A stretch of 64,000 nucleotides of DNA from Paenibacillus apiarius (GTDB lineage Bacteria > Bacillota > Bacilli > Paenibacillales > Paenibacillaceae), in contig NZ_JAFFHZ010000001.1 in NCBI RefSeq assembly GCF_017052585.1, positions 4,960,001 through 5,024,000 on the forward strand, in the 5' to 3' direction. Position numbers and translations under genes: made by a program. Numbering within the stretch: position 1 is the stretch's first letter; each line of letters starts with the position of its first letter. Below the pieces are notes generated by a model. It saw only the letters and a program-made list of their open reading frames with translations, did no database searches and was not told the DNA's origin. Of this stretch, positions 8,664-17,252 are shown in pieces.

Positions 8664-10163
8664 ATGAGCGGCAAGGTTGTTCTTGTCGGAGCCGGACCCG
8701 GCGAAGCCGGTCTGTTAACCGTGAAAGCCCTGGAGTTCTTACGACAGGCGGATGTTATCGTCTATGACCGCCTGGTGGATCCAGTGCTTCTGCAGGAACG
8801 CAAACAAGACTGCGAACTGATTTACGTGGGCAAAGAGCCTTCTCACCATCCGATTCCGCAGTCGGAAATCGAGCAAATTCTCGTGAAGCAGGCCAAACGG
8901 AACAAGTTAGTCATTCGCTTAAAAAGCGGCGACCCTTATGTGTTCGGGCGCGGAGGGGAGGAAGGCGAAGCCCTGCATGCCGCAGGCATTCCCTTTGAAG
9001 TCGTCCCCGGCGTCACCTCGGCGATCGGAGGGTTGGCCTATGCCGGCATCCCGGTGACGCATCGGGATTTTGCCTCCAGCTTCCATGTCATAACCGGACA
9101 TTTGAAGGAAGGCAGCGATCCGCTCGATTGGACAAGTTTAGCCCGGCTGGAGGGCACGCTGATCTTTCTGATGGGGATGACCCAGCTTCCCGCGATCTGT
9201 GCGAACTTAATCCAGCATGGACGCCGCCCCGACACGGCCGCAGCCGTTGTCGAATGGGCATCCCGATCCCGCCAGCGGACCGTTACCGGAGACTTAACGA
9301 CGATTTGCGGCAAGGTGGCGGAAGAAAAAATCGGGGCGCCAGGGTTGATCGTCGTCGGCGATGTGGTCAAGCTGCGGGACAAATTGAACTTTTTCGAGAG
9401 AGCACCGCTGTTCCGGAAGCACATTCTCCTTCCGCGCGCGCGTGCCGGGCGAAGCGATCTGGCCGCCAAAATTACGGCGCTAGGCGGAGAGGTTACCCTT
9501 TATCCCGGTATTCGGATGGAAAAACTTCATGAGCCGGCTCAAATGAACGCGATCATGGCATCATTGCCAGAGTATGAAGAAATACTGTTTACTTCTGCGG
9601 AGGCCGTATCCTTATTCATCGAGGCCTTGCTGGAGTCCGGGAAGGATAACCGCGCGCTGAGCGGGAGCCGGCTGACGGCGATTGGGAAGCAGACGAAGGA
9701 GAAGCTGCGTGAATATGGGCTTGCCGCTGACATCCTCGTGACGAGACGTTCGGCGGACATCATCCGTCAAGCCTGCGCCGGGAATTGGCGGCAAGGGACG
9801 AAGGTGCTGCTGGCCGGAAGCGAGAAGCATACGGCGCAGTTGGCCGATGAACTGGGCGGAGCTGCCGAGTTCGCCGCTTTGCCGTTGTATCGGGAAGTGT
9901 TGGAGGCGGAGCTGCCTTTTGACTTGAGCAAGTTTGATGCCGTCTGCTTTTCCAGTTCCGCTTCGGTAGAGCATCTGCTCTCCGTATTGAGCGCGGAAGA
10001 ACAAGCCTTGCTCCGCTCGATGAAATTGCTGTCCATCGGCCCTTTGACCAGTCGGACGATACGCGAGCAGGGGCTCAAGGTATATCGCGAGGCGAAAGCG
10101 GCGCAGCCGGATTCGCTGATTGCGCTGCTGATTGAAGAAGCCGGGGAGGTTATGCCGACATGA
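8664..10163 (+). CDS. cobA-hemD: Fused uroporphyrinogen-III C-methyltransferase / uroporphyrinogen-III synthase
   Basis: A 499-residue two-domain protein. Residues 1-245 are SUMT (CobA): KVVLVGAGPGEAGLLTVKAL, IRLKSGDPYVFGRGGEE and GLAYAGIPVTHRDFAS are its motifs. Residues 250-499 are a HemD domain, with ILLPRARAGRSDLA and the paired IFTSAEAV/CFSSSASV segments. It makes uroporphyrinogen III and then precorrin-2, the entry to sirohaem and B12. This fusion is common in Firmicutes. A clear GAAAGGGGG lies before ATG 8664. Its stop overlaps the cbiK start as ATGA. Confidence 0.95.
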   Translation: MSGKVVLVGAGPGEAGLLTVKALEFLRQADVIVYDRLVDPVLLQERKQDCELIYVGKEPSHHPIPQSEIEQILVKQAKRNKLVIRLKSGDPYVFGRGGEEGEALHAAGIPFEVVPGVTSAIGGLAYAGIPVTHRDFASSFHVITGHLKEGSDPLDWTSLARLEGTLIFLMGMTQLPAICANLIQHGRRPDTAAAVVEWASRSRQRTVTGDLTTICGKVAEEKIGAPGLIVVGDVVKLRDKLNFFERAPLFRKHILLPRARAGRSDLAAKITALGGEVTLYPGIRMEKLHEPAQMNAIMASLPEYEEILFTSAEAVSLFIEALLESGKDNRALSGSRLTAIGKQTKEKLREYGLAADILVTRRSADIIRQACAGNWRQGTKVLLAGSEKHTAQLADELGGAAEFAALPLYREVLEAELPFDLSKFDAVCFSSSASVEHLLSVLSAEEQALLRSMKLLSIGPLTSRTIREQGLKVYREAKAAQPDSLIALLIEEAGEVMPT

Positions 10164-10948
10164 AACAAGCGATACTGGTCGTCAGCTTCGGAACAAGCTA
10201 TCCGGAGACGCGTGCCAAAACCATCGAAGCTTGTGAAAATAAGATTAGGGAAACGTTTGCAGATTACGATGTATTCCGAGCGTTTACATCCAACAAAATT
10301 AGAAAAAAACTGGCGGAGCGCGATGGCCTTCATATTGATACGCCTGCGCAGGCGCTCGAAAAATTGAAAGCGGCCGGATACGCCAAGGTCATTATCCAAT
10401 CCCTGCATCTCATTAATGGCGAGGAGTTCAAAAAAATCGTATCTCAGGCTCTGCCATACCGTGAGCAATTCGCTCAATTGCTTATCAGCAAGCCTTTGCT
10501 GGACAGATATGAAGATTACGGCAAAGCGATACAAGCCGTCAAAGCGCAATCGCCGTTCCTGGCCGAGGATGAAGCGTTGGTTCTGATGGGACATGGCTCG
10601 GAGCATCATGCATTCAGCGCATACGCCTGTCTCGACCATATGCTTGCCGACGAGCCTATTTATATGGGCACCGTGGAAGGCTATCCCCCGCTGGAACGTG
10701 TCATCGAACAACTCAAGGCAGCGAATGTCCGGAAGGTCCATTTGATGCCGTTCATGCTTGTGGCCGGGGACCATGCGATCCATGATATGGCATCGGACGA
10801 AGCGGACTCATGGAAATCGCAATTGATGCAGCAAGGATTCGAAGCAGACGCTTATTTGCAGGGACTTGGCGAGAACCCGCTCATTCAGTCCCAGTTTATC
10901 GAGCATATTCGAACGGCGATAGAGAAGGAGATGGTAGCGCATGGCTAA
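10160..10948 (+). CDS. cbiK: Anaerobic cobaltochelatase (sirohydrochlorin cobalt chelatase)
   Basis: A 262-residue CbiK-type class II chelatase that inserts Co2+ into sirohydrochlorin. The N-terminus ILVVSFGTSYPETR is a family signature. The two catalytic His are visible as His145 in MGHGSEHH and His206 in LVAGDHAIHDM. No signal peptide, so it is cytoplasmic, unlike the periplasmic forms of some sulfate reducers. It overlaps cobA-hemD by four bases and cbiL by eight. Confidence 0.94.
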   Translation: MKQAILVVSFGTSYPETRAKTIEACENKIRETFADYDVFRAFTSNKIRKKLAERDGLHIDTPAQALEKLKAAGYAKVIIQSLHLINGEEFKKIVSQALPYREQFAQLLISKPLLDRYEDYGKAIQAVKAQSPFLAEDEALVLMGHGSEHHAFSAYACLDHMLADEPIYMGTVEGYPPLERVIEQLKAANVRKVHLMPFMLVAGDHAIHDMASDEADSWKSQLMQQGFEADAYLQGLGENPLIQSQFIEHIRTAIEKEMVAHG

Positions 10949-11645
10949 GTTTTATGGCATCGGGACAGGTCCGGGAGATAGCGAGCTATTGACGATGAAA
11001 GCCGTTCATACTCTGGAAAAGCTGGATGTGCTCTATACGCCTGAAGCGAAAAAAGGCGGAGCCAGCCTCGCGCTGAAGATCGTTTCTCCTTATTTGCCGG
11101 AGAGTCTGACGGTGCAGCAGCGCCATTTTCCAATGACCTACAATCAGGAGGAAAAGGAGCAGGCCTGGGAACGTATCGCGGCGGAGATTAAAGCGGATGT
11201 TTTGTCGGGCAAGAATGCCGGATTTATTACGCTGGGAGATCCGATGGTATATAGCACATACAGCTACTTGCTGGAGCTGCTGCGGGCGGAGATAGAGACG
11301 GAGACGATTGCGGGGATTTCCTCTTTCTCCTATATGGCCTCGCGTGTCGGCTGGCCGCTTGTCATGGATGAGGAGTCGTTGGCGGTCATTCCGGTCACTT
11401 CCGGAGAGGAGGCGGTTAACCAGGCGCTGACCTGCTTTGATACGATTGTATTGATGAAGGCAGCGAGTAATATGCCGCTGGTGCTCCGGCTTCTGGAGCA
11501 GCACCAATTGCTGGAGAAGGCGGTGCTTGTCAGTGATGCATCCATGGCTTCCGAAAAGATTACGTACGGGTTGAACCAGCTTCATGGCGATGAAAAGCTT
11601 TCCTATTTCTCCACGATTATTGTGAAAACTGATAAACTTCGTTAA
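10941..11645 (+). CDS. cbiL: Cobalt-factor II C20-methyltransferase
   Basis: A 234-residue tetrapyrrole methylase (CbiL/CobI). FYGIGTGPGDSELLTMKAV and ITLGDPMVYSTYSYLLE are diagnostic of the C20 enzyme. It is the last gene of the operon: cbiK ends inside it. The later steps (cbiA, cbiB, cbiP, adenosylation, lower-ligand assembly) are not encoded next to it, apart from eutT far downstream, so they must lie elsewhere in the genome. Confidence 0.94.
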   Translation: MAKFYGIGTGPGDSELLTMKAVHTLEKLDVLYTPEAKKGGASLALKIVSPYLPESLTVQQRHFPMTYNQEEKEQAWERIAAEIKADVLSGKNAGFITLGDPMVYSTYSYLLELLRAEIETETIAGISSFSYMASRVGWPLVMDEESLAVIPVTSGEEAVNQALTCFDTIVLMKAASNMPLVLRLLEQHQLLEKAVLVSDASMASEKITYGLNQLHGDEKLSYFSTIIVKTDKLR

Positions 11646-11695
11646 GCGTAATGAAATTTCGGCAAAAAAATGAGTAGAGTCGCCATCTCTCTAAA

Positions 11696-11710
11696 TCGTA
11701 ATAATTACAC
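11696..11710. promoter_or_regulatory. Zur-like operator
   Basis: TCGTAAT-A-ATTACAC lies 25 bases before the permease start. It matches the Bacillus Zur box core (TCGTAAT-N-ATTACGA, as I remember it) in the full left half and five of seven positions on the right, and is preceded by AAA as in the extended box. If real, it would put the ABC operon under zinc control rather than under B12 control. There is no experimental support. Confidence 0.4.
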
Positions 11711-11734
11711 ATAAATAACGCTGAAGGTTGTGAA

Positions 11735-12811
11735 ATGATGAAAGTACCGGCAGACTTCCGCCGCCGCTCCTTCTTTTTTACGGCCATTCTATTGGCGCTG
11801 ACGGCGGGGCTCGTCTTATCGATTACAGTCGCGGTGATGCTGGGGCCTGTGCCGATAGCGCCTGCAACGGTCTGGAAAATTGCCTTCTCCCATATGCCGG
11901 GATTCAATGGATGGATCGAGGAGACATGGGACACGGGACAGGGGCACATCATCTGGGATATTCGTTTTCCGCGCGTGCTGCTTGGCGTCGTCGTCGGAGC
12001 GGGGCTGTCCGTTGCCGGTGCCGCCATGCAAGCGCTTATGCGCAATTCCTTGGCTGACCCGTATATACTCGGCGTGTCGTCAGGGGCGTCTGCGGCGGCC
12101 ACGCTTGTTATTCTGTTCGGCGCGTTCCGCTTCTTCGGCCAATATGCGCTTTCCTTATCCGCCTTTCTCGGTTCGCTTGCCGTGATGGCCATCGTTATGG
12201 TTCTGGCTCGCGTGGGGGGCAGGATGGCAACGAGCCGGCTTTTATTGTCGGGAATCGCGGTTTCCATGATGATGTCGGCCATCACCAATTTGATCGTGAC
12301 GATGGCGCCTCGCGAAGAAGGTATTCGCTCGGCGATGTATTGGATGATGGGAAGCCTGACGGGGGCCAAGTGGGAGTATTTGACGCTCCCGGCCTTGATC
12401 GTGATTGCCGGAACGATCTTTTTGCTTGTTCAGTACCGGGCGCTGAACGCCTTGCTGATGGGGGAGGAGGCGGCGCTTACCCTTGGCGTCAATCTCCATG
12501 CCTTCCGCAAATGGCTGGTCGTTGTGGTCGCCCTGTTGACGGGAACGATTGTGTCCGTGAGCGGCGCGATCGGCTTTGTCGGCTTGATGATCCCCCATAT
12601 CGTGCGGCTCATGGTCGGTTCGGATCATCGCCGTGTTCTCCCGGTCAGCCTATTGCTGGGGGCCATCTTCATCGTATGGGCCGATGTGTTGGCGCGGCTT
12701 GTGCTGGCGCCCGAGGAATTGCCGATCGGCATTGTCACCGCTTTATGCGGAGGTCCTTTCTTTATATGGCTGTTGCGGCGGAACTCATATTCTTTTGGAG
12801 GCGGAAAATGA
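11735..12811 (+). CDS. FecCD-family ABC permease (B12/siderophore/metal-chelate uptake)
   Basis: A 358-residue inner-membrane permease with about ten membrane helices. Family segments include DIRFPRVLLGVVVGAGL, GAAMQALMRNSLADPYILG, GAIGFVGLMIPHIVRL and LPIGIVTALCGGPFFIWLL, the BtuC/FecCD/FhuB pattern. It forms the channel with the ATPase that follows; the stop and the next start overlap as ATGA. Proximity to cbi genes suggests corrinoid uptake (BtuC), but the same family imports iron chelates, and a Zur-like box precedes it, so the substrate is open. Confidence 0.9.
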   Translation: MMKVPADFRRRSFFFTAILLALTAGLVLSITVAVMLGPVPIAPATVWKIAFSHMPGFNGWIEETWDTGQGHIIWDIRFPRVLLGVVVGAGLSVAGAAMQALMRNSLADPYILGVSSGASAAATLVILFGAFRFFGQYALSLSAFLGSLAVMAIVMVLARVGGRMATSRLLLSGIAVSMMMSAITNLIVTMAPREEGIRSAMYWMMGSLTGAKWEYLTLPALIVIAGTIFLLVQYRALNALLMGEEAALTLGVNLHAFRKWLVVVVALLTGTIVSVSGAIGFVGLMIPHIVRLMVGSDHRRVLPVSLLLGAIFIVWADVLARLVLAPEELPIGIVTALCGGPFFIWLLRRNSYSFGGGK

Positions 12812-13587
12812 ACGTCGAAGTGAAAGATCTGTCGTTCCGTATTCAGGATAAACGATTGATTGAATCGATATGCTTGGATGTGCGGAAAGGCGAGATGGTC
12901 GGCTTGATCGGTCCGAACGGCAGCGGGAAATCGACGCTGCTTAAAAATATATACCGTGTGCTGGAGCCCGATTCGGGCGAGATACTGCTGAACGGACAAC
13001 GTGTCTCTCGGTTGCCGCAAAAGGAATTGGCCAGACAGTTGGCGGTGGTCGGCCAGGAATCGTCCGCCGCGTTTGATTTTACGGTCCGCGACATCGTGAT
13101 GATGGGACGCAGTCCGCATAAGAGAATGTTTGAAGCGGATTCGATGGAGGATTACGAGATTGTGGAGCAGGCGCTGACGCGCGTCGGCTTGCTGCATGCC
13201 GCGGGCAGCAGCTTCTCCGACTTGTCCGGCGGAGAAAAGCAGCGCGTGCTGATTGCGAGGGCGCTGGCGCAGCAAGCCCGCGTTCTGATCTTGGACGAAC
13301 CGACCAACCATCTGGATATCCGGTATCAGCTGCAGATGATGGATCTGATAAAGGCGTTGAAGCTGACCTGTCTCGCCGCGCTGCATGATTTGAACATCGC
13401 AGCTTGCTACTGCGATCGCATCTATGTGCTGCAAGAAGGCCGGATGGCGGCTTCCGGAAGCCCTGAGCAAGTGATGCGGCCGGATCTGCTGTACGACGTG
13501 TTCGGGGTTAGGACGGAGATTGCAATCCATCCGTTGACGGGGAAACCGTCGATTACGTTTTTGCCGGACATGTTCGCCAGCTTATGA
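12808..13587 (+). CDS. ABC transporter ATPase of the FecE/BtuD type
   Basis: A 259-residue nucleotide-binding subunit. Walker A is GPNGSGKS (residues 35-42), the signature is LSGGEKQRV, and Walker B plus catalytic Glu is VLILDEPTNHLD. The Q-loop lies in VVGQESSAAF. It powers uptake with the permease at 11735 and the lipoprotein at 14718. The start at 12808 overlaps the permease stop as ATGA. Confidence 0.93.
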   Translation: MNVEVKDLSFRIQDKRLIESICLDVRKGEMVGLIGPNGSGKSTLLKNIYRVLEPDSGEILLNGQRVSRLPQKELARQLAVVGQESSAAFDFTVRDIVMMGRSPHKRMFEADSMEDYEIVEQALTRVGLLHAAGSSFSDLSGGEKQRVLIARALAQQARVLILDEPTNHLDIRYQLQMMDLIKALKLTCLAALHDLNIAACYCDRIYVLQEGRMAASGSPEQVMRPDLLYDVFGVRTEIAIHPLTGKPSITFLPDMFASL

Positions 13588-13609
13588 CAAAGGAAGGGAG
13601 GCGAGGCCG

Positions 13610-14683
13610 ATGGCGATGACCCGATGCAGCTACTGCCAATTCATGTATGACGAGTGGTATGGCGATACGCGCAACGGCGTCCCTGCAGGCATCCCGCTCG
13701 AGGACTTGGCCGGTACGCTATGCTCCCGCTGCGGTATGCAGGGCATGCGGCATGAATGGCAGCCGAGTCCGAAGTACGAGGGGCAGGAGGCGGAATATTA
13801 TGACCAGTTTGCCGGAAAAGCGGGGATTGCGTTCTACAGACATTGGCTGGAGCAAGCGGCAGAACTGCCGAGCGTGCTGGAGCTTGGCGTCGGCACCGGA
13901 CGCCTGGCGGTCGAGCTGGCCAGCCGGGCTGCCTGCTACTGCGGCATCGATTGGAGTCCCCTGATGATTAAGGCTGCGGATTCAAAGCGCAAGCGCATGT
14001 TCAAAGAGGAAGCGGAGCAGCGGCTGCAACTGGTGGAAGAGGACGTTCTTACGTTCTGCGCTGCCGGCACCTATACCCATGTACTGTGCCCGGACGGGTT
14101 ATTGCAGCATTTTACGCAGATGGAGGAGCATATTGCTCTGCTGCGCAATATTCATCGTTGGTTGCAGGCAGGAGGCTGGTTCGCCGTAGATCTGCTCCTG
14201 CCTCCAGGAGGCGCCGCTTGGCAGACGCTGGAGCGCAAGCGCGTGCAGCCGCATAAGCTCGTTTATCGCCGGATCGACGGGGCAACCTCATTGTCCCGGC
14301 AGATCTTTCATAGCGCGATCGCTTACGAGACTTATATCGACGGTGCCATGGAATCCCGGTACTTGGTTGAACGCGAATATGCGCTGATGACGCCCAAAGA
14401 AGCCGTGCTGCTGCTCGCTTCGGAAGGATTTGAAGTGACCCGGATCATCCAGAATTACGGCTTGTCCACGCCGTGGCGAACAGCGCTTCCACCGGGAGTC
14501 AACGATAGAGGGATCGATCCGGATGCCGGAGAGACGATAGAGGAGGCGAGCGCGGCAGGGAAGTGTGTGCATCCGCATCGTAAGAATGCGTGGGTGGACG
14601 GCGGATATCCGCTGGGCGGCGTGATGCCGGATCTATCGCCCGATGCCTCGGCAACGATGACGTTGATTGCCCGGAAGAAATGA
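13610..14683 (+). CDS. Rubredoxin-domain / SAM methyltransferase fusion protein
   Basis: A 357-residue protein with two recognisable parts. Residues 4-44 follow the rubredoxin pattern: Cys6-x2-Cys9, YD at 13-14, GD at 18-19, a GI-P-like segment, and Cys38-x2-Cys41-Gly. These four Cys should hold one iron or zinc. Residues 60-230 are a class I methyltransferase: motif I VLELGVGTGRLAVEL at 89-103, and a GID motif after it. The stretch PDGLLQHF and the later GGWFAVDLLLP fit that fold. The C-terminal 130 residues are less typical. It lies inside the ABC operon with 22 bases before and 34 after. The substrate is unknown; a role in modifying the imported chelate or its ligand is inference. Confidence 0.8.
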   Translation: MAMTRCSYCQFMYDEWYGDTRNGVPAGIPLEDLAGTLCSRCGMQGMRHEWQPSPKYEGQEAEYYDQFAGKAGIAFYRHWLEQAAELPSVLELGVGTGRLAVELASRAACYCGIDWSPLMIKAADSKRKRMFKEEAEQRLQLVEEDVLTFCAAGTYTHVLCPDGLLQHFTQMEEHIALLRNIHRWLQAGGWFAVDLLLPPGGAAWQTLERKRVQPHKLVYRRIDGATSLSRQIFHSAIAYETYIDGAMESRYLVEREYALMTPKEAVLLLASEGFEVTRIIQNYGLSTPWRTALPPGVNDRGIDPDAGETIEEASAAGKCVHPHRKNAWVDGGYPLGGVMPDLSPDASATMTLIARKK

Positions 14684-14717
14684 CAGATGACGAACGAATA
14701 GACGGAGGAAGGATTGT

Positions 14718-15734
14718 ATGAATCGGAGAATGTTCACCAATAGGTTTCTACTGCTAGGGATGACCATGATGCTCGTACTGATGTCGGCATGCGGCAGTCC
14801 GGAACAGCCAGATGCGAAGCGCCAGGCGCAAGCTCAGCAGCCGGCAACGCAAGTGTCCGAGAGCAGACCGGTCGAGCTTGAAAATATGGGGGAGAAGCTG
14901 AGCTTCCCGGACGCGCCGAAGCGGGTAGTCACGCTGAACCAGCATGCGACCGAAGTGATGCTGGCGCTTGGTCTGGAAGAATCGATGGCAGGAACGGCTT
15001 ATCTCGACGACAGCATCCTGCCCGAATTCAAGGAGAAATACGACAAGATTCCGGTTCTCGCGGACAAATATCCATCGAAAGAAGTGTTCTTGTCGGTATC
15101 TCCCGATTTCGCCTATGCGGGATGGAAGAGCGCATTTGGAGAGAAAGCGCTTGGCTTGCGGGCGGATCTTGCCGATCAGGGCGTGCTGACTTATGTGCAG
15201 GAATCATCTAACAAGGCAGCGCCGACGCTGGAGGATGTGTATCAGGACATCTTGAATATCGGGCGAATCTTCCGGGTGGAAGACAAAGCCGAAGCGGTCG
15301 TGAACGACATGCGCAAGAAGCTGGAAGACATCCAGGCGCAAATCGGCAGCGTGAGCGAGCCGCTTAACGTATTCGTTTTCGATAGCGGGGAAGACAAGGC
15401 GTTTACGGCAGCCAATACGTATTTGACTAGCTTGATTGCCAAGGTTGGCGGTAAAAACATTTTCGACGATATCGATAAAGGATGGGCCGAGGTCAGTTGG
15501 GAGGAAGTGGTGAACCGCGACCCGGATGTCATTGTCATTGTCGATTATGGCGACACGACAGCCGAACAGAAGCAAGAGCTGCTCTTGAACAAAGCGCCGC
15601 TTGCCGATGTGAAGGCGATTAAAAACAAGCGATTTATCGTGCTGCCTCTCTCGGCGGCTGCGGAGGGCATTCGCGCGCCGATAGCTTTACAGACGCTCGC
15701 TGCCGGCTTGTATCCGGATAAAGTGCAGCCATAA
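14718..15734 (+). CDS. Substrate-binding lipoprotein of the ABC uptake operon
   Basis: A 338-residue lipoprotein. A signal peptide ends in the lipobox MSAC, with Cys25 as lipidated residue, followed by a Gln/Ala-rich linker. The rest is a class III (BtuF/FhuD-like) binding protein: PKRVVTLNQHATEVMLALGL at the start of lobe 1, PDFAYAGWKS, the long helix near 175-220, and DPDVIVIVDYG in lobe 2. It delivers substrate to the permease at 11735. The ligand cannot be told from sequence; corrinoid or metal chelate are the candidates. Confidence 0.88.
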   Translation: MNRRMFTNRFLLLGMTMMLVLMSACGSPEQPDAKRQAQAQQPATQVSESRPVELENMGEKLSFPDAPKRVVTLNQHATEVMLALGLEESMAGTAYLDDSILPEFKEKYDKIPVLADKYPSKEVFLSVSPDFAYAGWKSAFGEKALGLRADLADQGVLTYVQESSNKAAPTLEDVYQDILNIGRIFRVEDKAEAVVNDMRKKLEDIQAQIGSVSEPLNVFVFDSGEDKAFTAANTYLTSLIAKVGGKNIFDDIDKGWAEVSWEEVVNRDPDVIVIVDYGDTTAEQKQELLLNKAPLADVKAIKNKRFIVLPLSAAAEGIRAPIALQTLAAGLYPDKVQP

Positions 15735-15761
15735 AAAGCAACAGGGGGAAGGAGAAAATTC

Positions 15762-16124
15762 ATGGCAACATGGAATTTGGAGGAGACCCGCCATCATCTG
15801 CTGATATGCAACGGCGGCAGCTGCATGAAGCAGCAGGCCGATGAAGTGACGCAAGCGATCCGGGATGAAATCGCGGCGCTTGGAGCGAAACAACAGATTC
15901 ATACGACACGCACCCGCTGCAATGGCCGCTGTACGGACGCCTGTGTCGTCATCGCCTATCCGGAAGGGGTCTGGTATAAGGAGATGACTCCGGAGCGGGG
16001 AAGGGAACTGGTGCGCAAGCAGCTCGCAGGCGAGCGGCTGGAGGAGCATATGGTCTATTCGTATGATCGCCGCTTCATCGCTACCGGCCTCTCTGTGGCT
16101 GGAAAAGAAAAAGCACCAAGCTAG
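15762..16124 (+). CDS. Thioredoxin-like [2Fe-2S] ferredoxin
   Basis: A 120-residue soluble protein. Cys16 and Cys21 in ICNGGSCM, and Cys53, Cys57, Cys61 in RCNGRCTDAC, match the cysteine pattern of thioredoxin-fold [2Fe-2S] ferredoxins, and VVIAYPEGVWYKEMTPE is the usual continuation. Related small ferredoxins accompany cobalamin and iron-chelate operons (CbiW-like). It could supply electrons to release metal from an imported chelate or to the rubredoxin domain encoded two genes upstream; that is inference. It is the last gene before the terminator at 16225. Confidence 0.85.
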   Translation: MATWNLEETRHHLLICNGGSCMKQQADEVTQAIRDEIAALGAKQQIHTTRTRCNGRCTDACVVIAYPEGVWYKEMTPERGRELVRKQLAGERLEEHMVYSYDRRFIATGLSVAGKEKAPS

Positions 16125-16224
16125 CCATTGCAATGGCCGAGTCGGATCCATCTTAGGCTATGTTCAGGACGTTGCCGTCTTTATGGGGGATCATGACACG
16201 TGACTGTCATAGTCCGCCTCCACA

Positions 16225-16256
16225 AGCCCAGGAGCAGCTCCTGGGCTGCCGTTTTA
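16225..16256 (+). terminator. Terminator of the ABC/ferredoxin operon
   Basis: AGCCCAGGAG and CTCCTGGGCT form a perfect 10-pair stem with a CAG loop, followed by GCCGTTTTAT. Confidence 0.85.
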
Positions 16257-16402
16257 TATATGGAAATCACATGCGGCCACCGGCATCGCTCTGCTCAAGA
16301 TCTTTTAATGCAAATCCGATTTTTTGTAAATGTTTAAACTCATACATAAGGGGTTGAATAACATTGTAAGTATTAATGAATCCCTTACAATTTCATCGCA
16401 TT

Positions 16403-16440
16403 AAAAAGCCGACTGGTTTTAAAAAAACCAATCGGCAAAA
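16403..16440 (-). terminator. Terminator downstream of the DUF2798 gene
   Basis: GCCGACTGGTTTT and AAAACCAATCGGC pair almost perfectly; read on the minus strand the hairpin ends in TTTTT. It lies 40 bases beyond the DUF2798 stop. The stretch 16257-16402 has no supported gene. Confidence 0.75.
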
Positions 16441-16479
16441 CAAGAAATTTTTCTATGTTTTGACACACACTTCTACGTG

Positions 16480-16929
16480 TTACGAATTTACACTCTCAGC
16501 TTTACTCGCCTGTCTTGCGTGTAATTTTTTCATTGCAAATCTTGCTATAGGCTGTGCAATCAACAATTCAATCCAAAATGCTACACCAAAGTTTCTAGGC
16601 CAAATATGAAGGAAATTTTCAAAGGGTTCTAAGCTTATTTGTTTCGTACCAACCCAAGTTCCTATAATTGATAGCCAAAGAGATAACACCGTTACATTTA
16701 ATATAGTATTTAATAATACTCTGGCAATAAATCCATCTGTCTGTCCCACGAATTTTGGCATCAGCTTACCAACGAGCGGTCCCGCAATCAACCTTACTGA
16801 TAAAATTGCGATTACCCACATAAACGGAATCATTTTTAAACTATCTAAGTAAACTTCTTTACTGAAGCCGAGTTCCAATCCCATAATAATAGGCGCGATA
16901 GTGTTTACTGAAATGATTGAAATAATCAA
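16480..16929 (-). CDS. DUF2798-type membrane protein, probably with a disrupted start
   Basis: A roughly 149-residue small membrane protein with about four hydrophobic helices arranged as two related halves (IISVNTIAPIIMGLEL and LNTILNVTVLSLWL), as in DUF2798 proteins. Its function is unknown. The usual N-terminus (a few polar residues, then 'KKEGIIFLLI') appears upstream, but the only ATG (16958-16960) is in another frame: it reads MVLKRR. A one-base change in the A5 run at about 16951 would restore MVLK-EGIIFLLI. The remaining start in frame is TTG 16929 without a clear ribosome binding site. So the gene is either frameshifted or mis-sequenced there. A TATAAT lies just upstream of the lost ATG. 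Confidence 0.65.
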   Translation of the reverse strand: MIISIISVNTIAPIIMGLELGFSKEVYLDSLKMIPFMWVIAILSVRLIAGPLVGKLMPKFVGQTDGFIARVLLNTILNVTVLSLWLSIIGTWVGTKQISLEPFENFLHIWPRNFGVAFWIELLIAQPIARFAMKKLHARQASKAESVNS

Positions 16930-17252
16930 TAAAAATATTATCCCTTCTTTTTAACACCATGTTATTATAGCGATATTTGGAAATCTCTTCATAAGTGAAC
17001 ATTTTTATATATGGTTCGATTCATATTTGTAGCGTTTTATCTTTTTAATCAATCCTGCAAGTCAAGTTAACAGGCCTACCATCCATCATGCAACACCATA
17101 TTCACGCTTCGGGCCGCTCAGCTCTCGGTCCGGCCTGGAGCTGAAGATGATGTTACAACTAACCCTTCAATAACTGTGAATAAAAAAATGCGCCTGGGAA
17201 TATTTATATTAAGATTGGAGCAAGTTTTTTGTTAACTAAGAGGGGGGAACTG

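Noticed and set aside
11617-12369. Long minus-strand frame opposite the ABC permease.
   Set aside because: It mirrors a GC-rich coding region; the Thr/Pro-rich product has no fold, and the plus-strand permease has clear family motifs.
12340-12807. Apparent 156-residue N-terminal extension of the ABC ATPase.
   Set aside because: It lies in the permease gene in another frame; the real start at 12808 forms an ATGA overlap and begins the conserved ABC domain.
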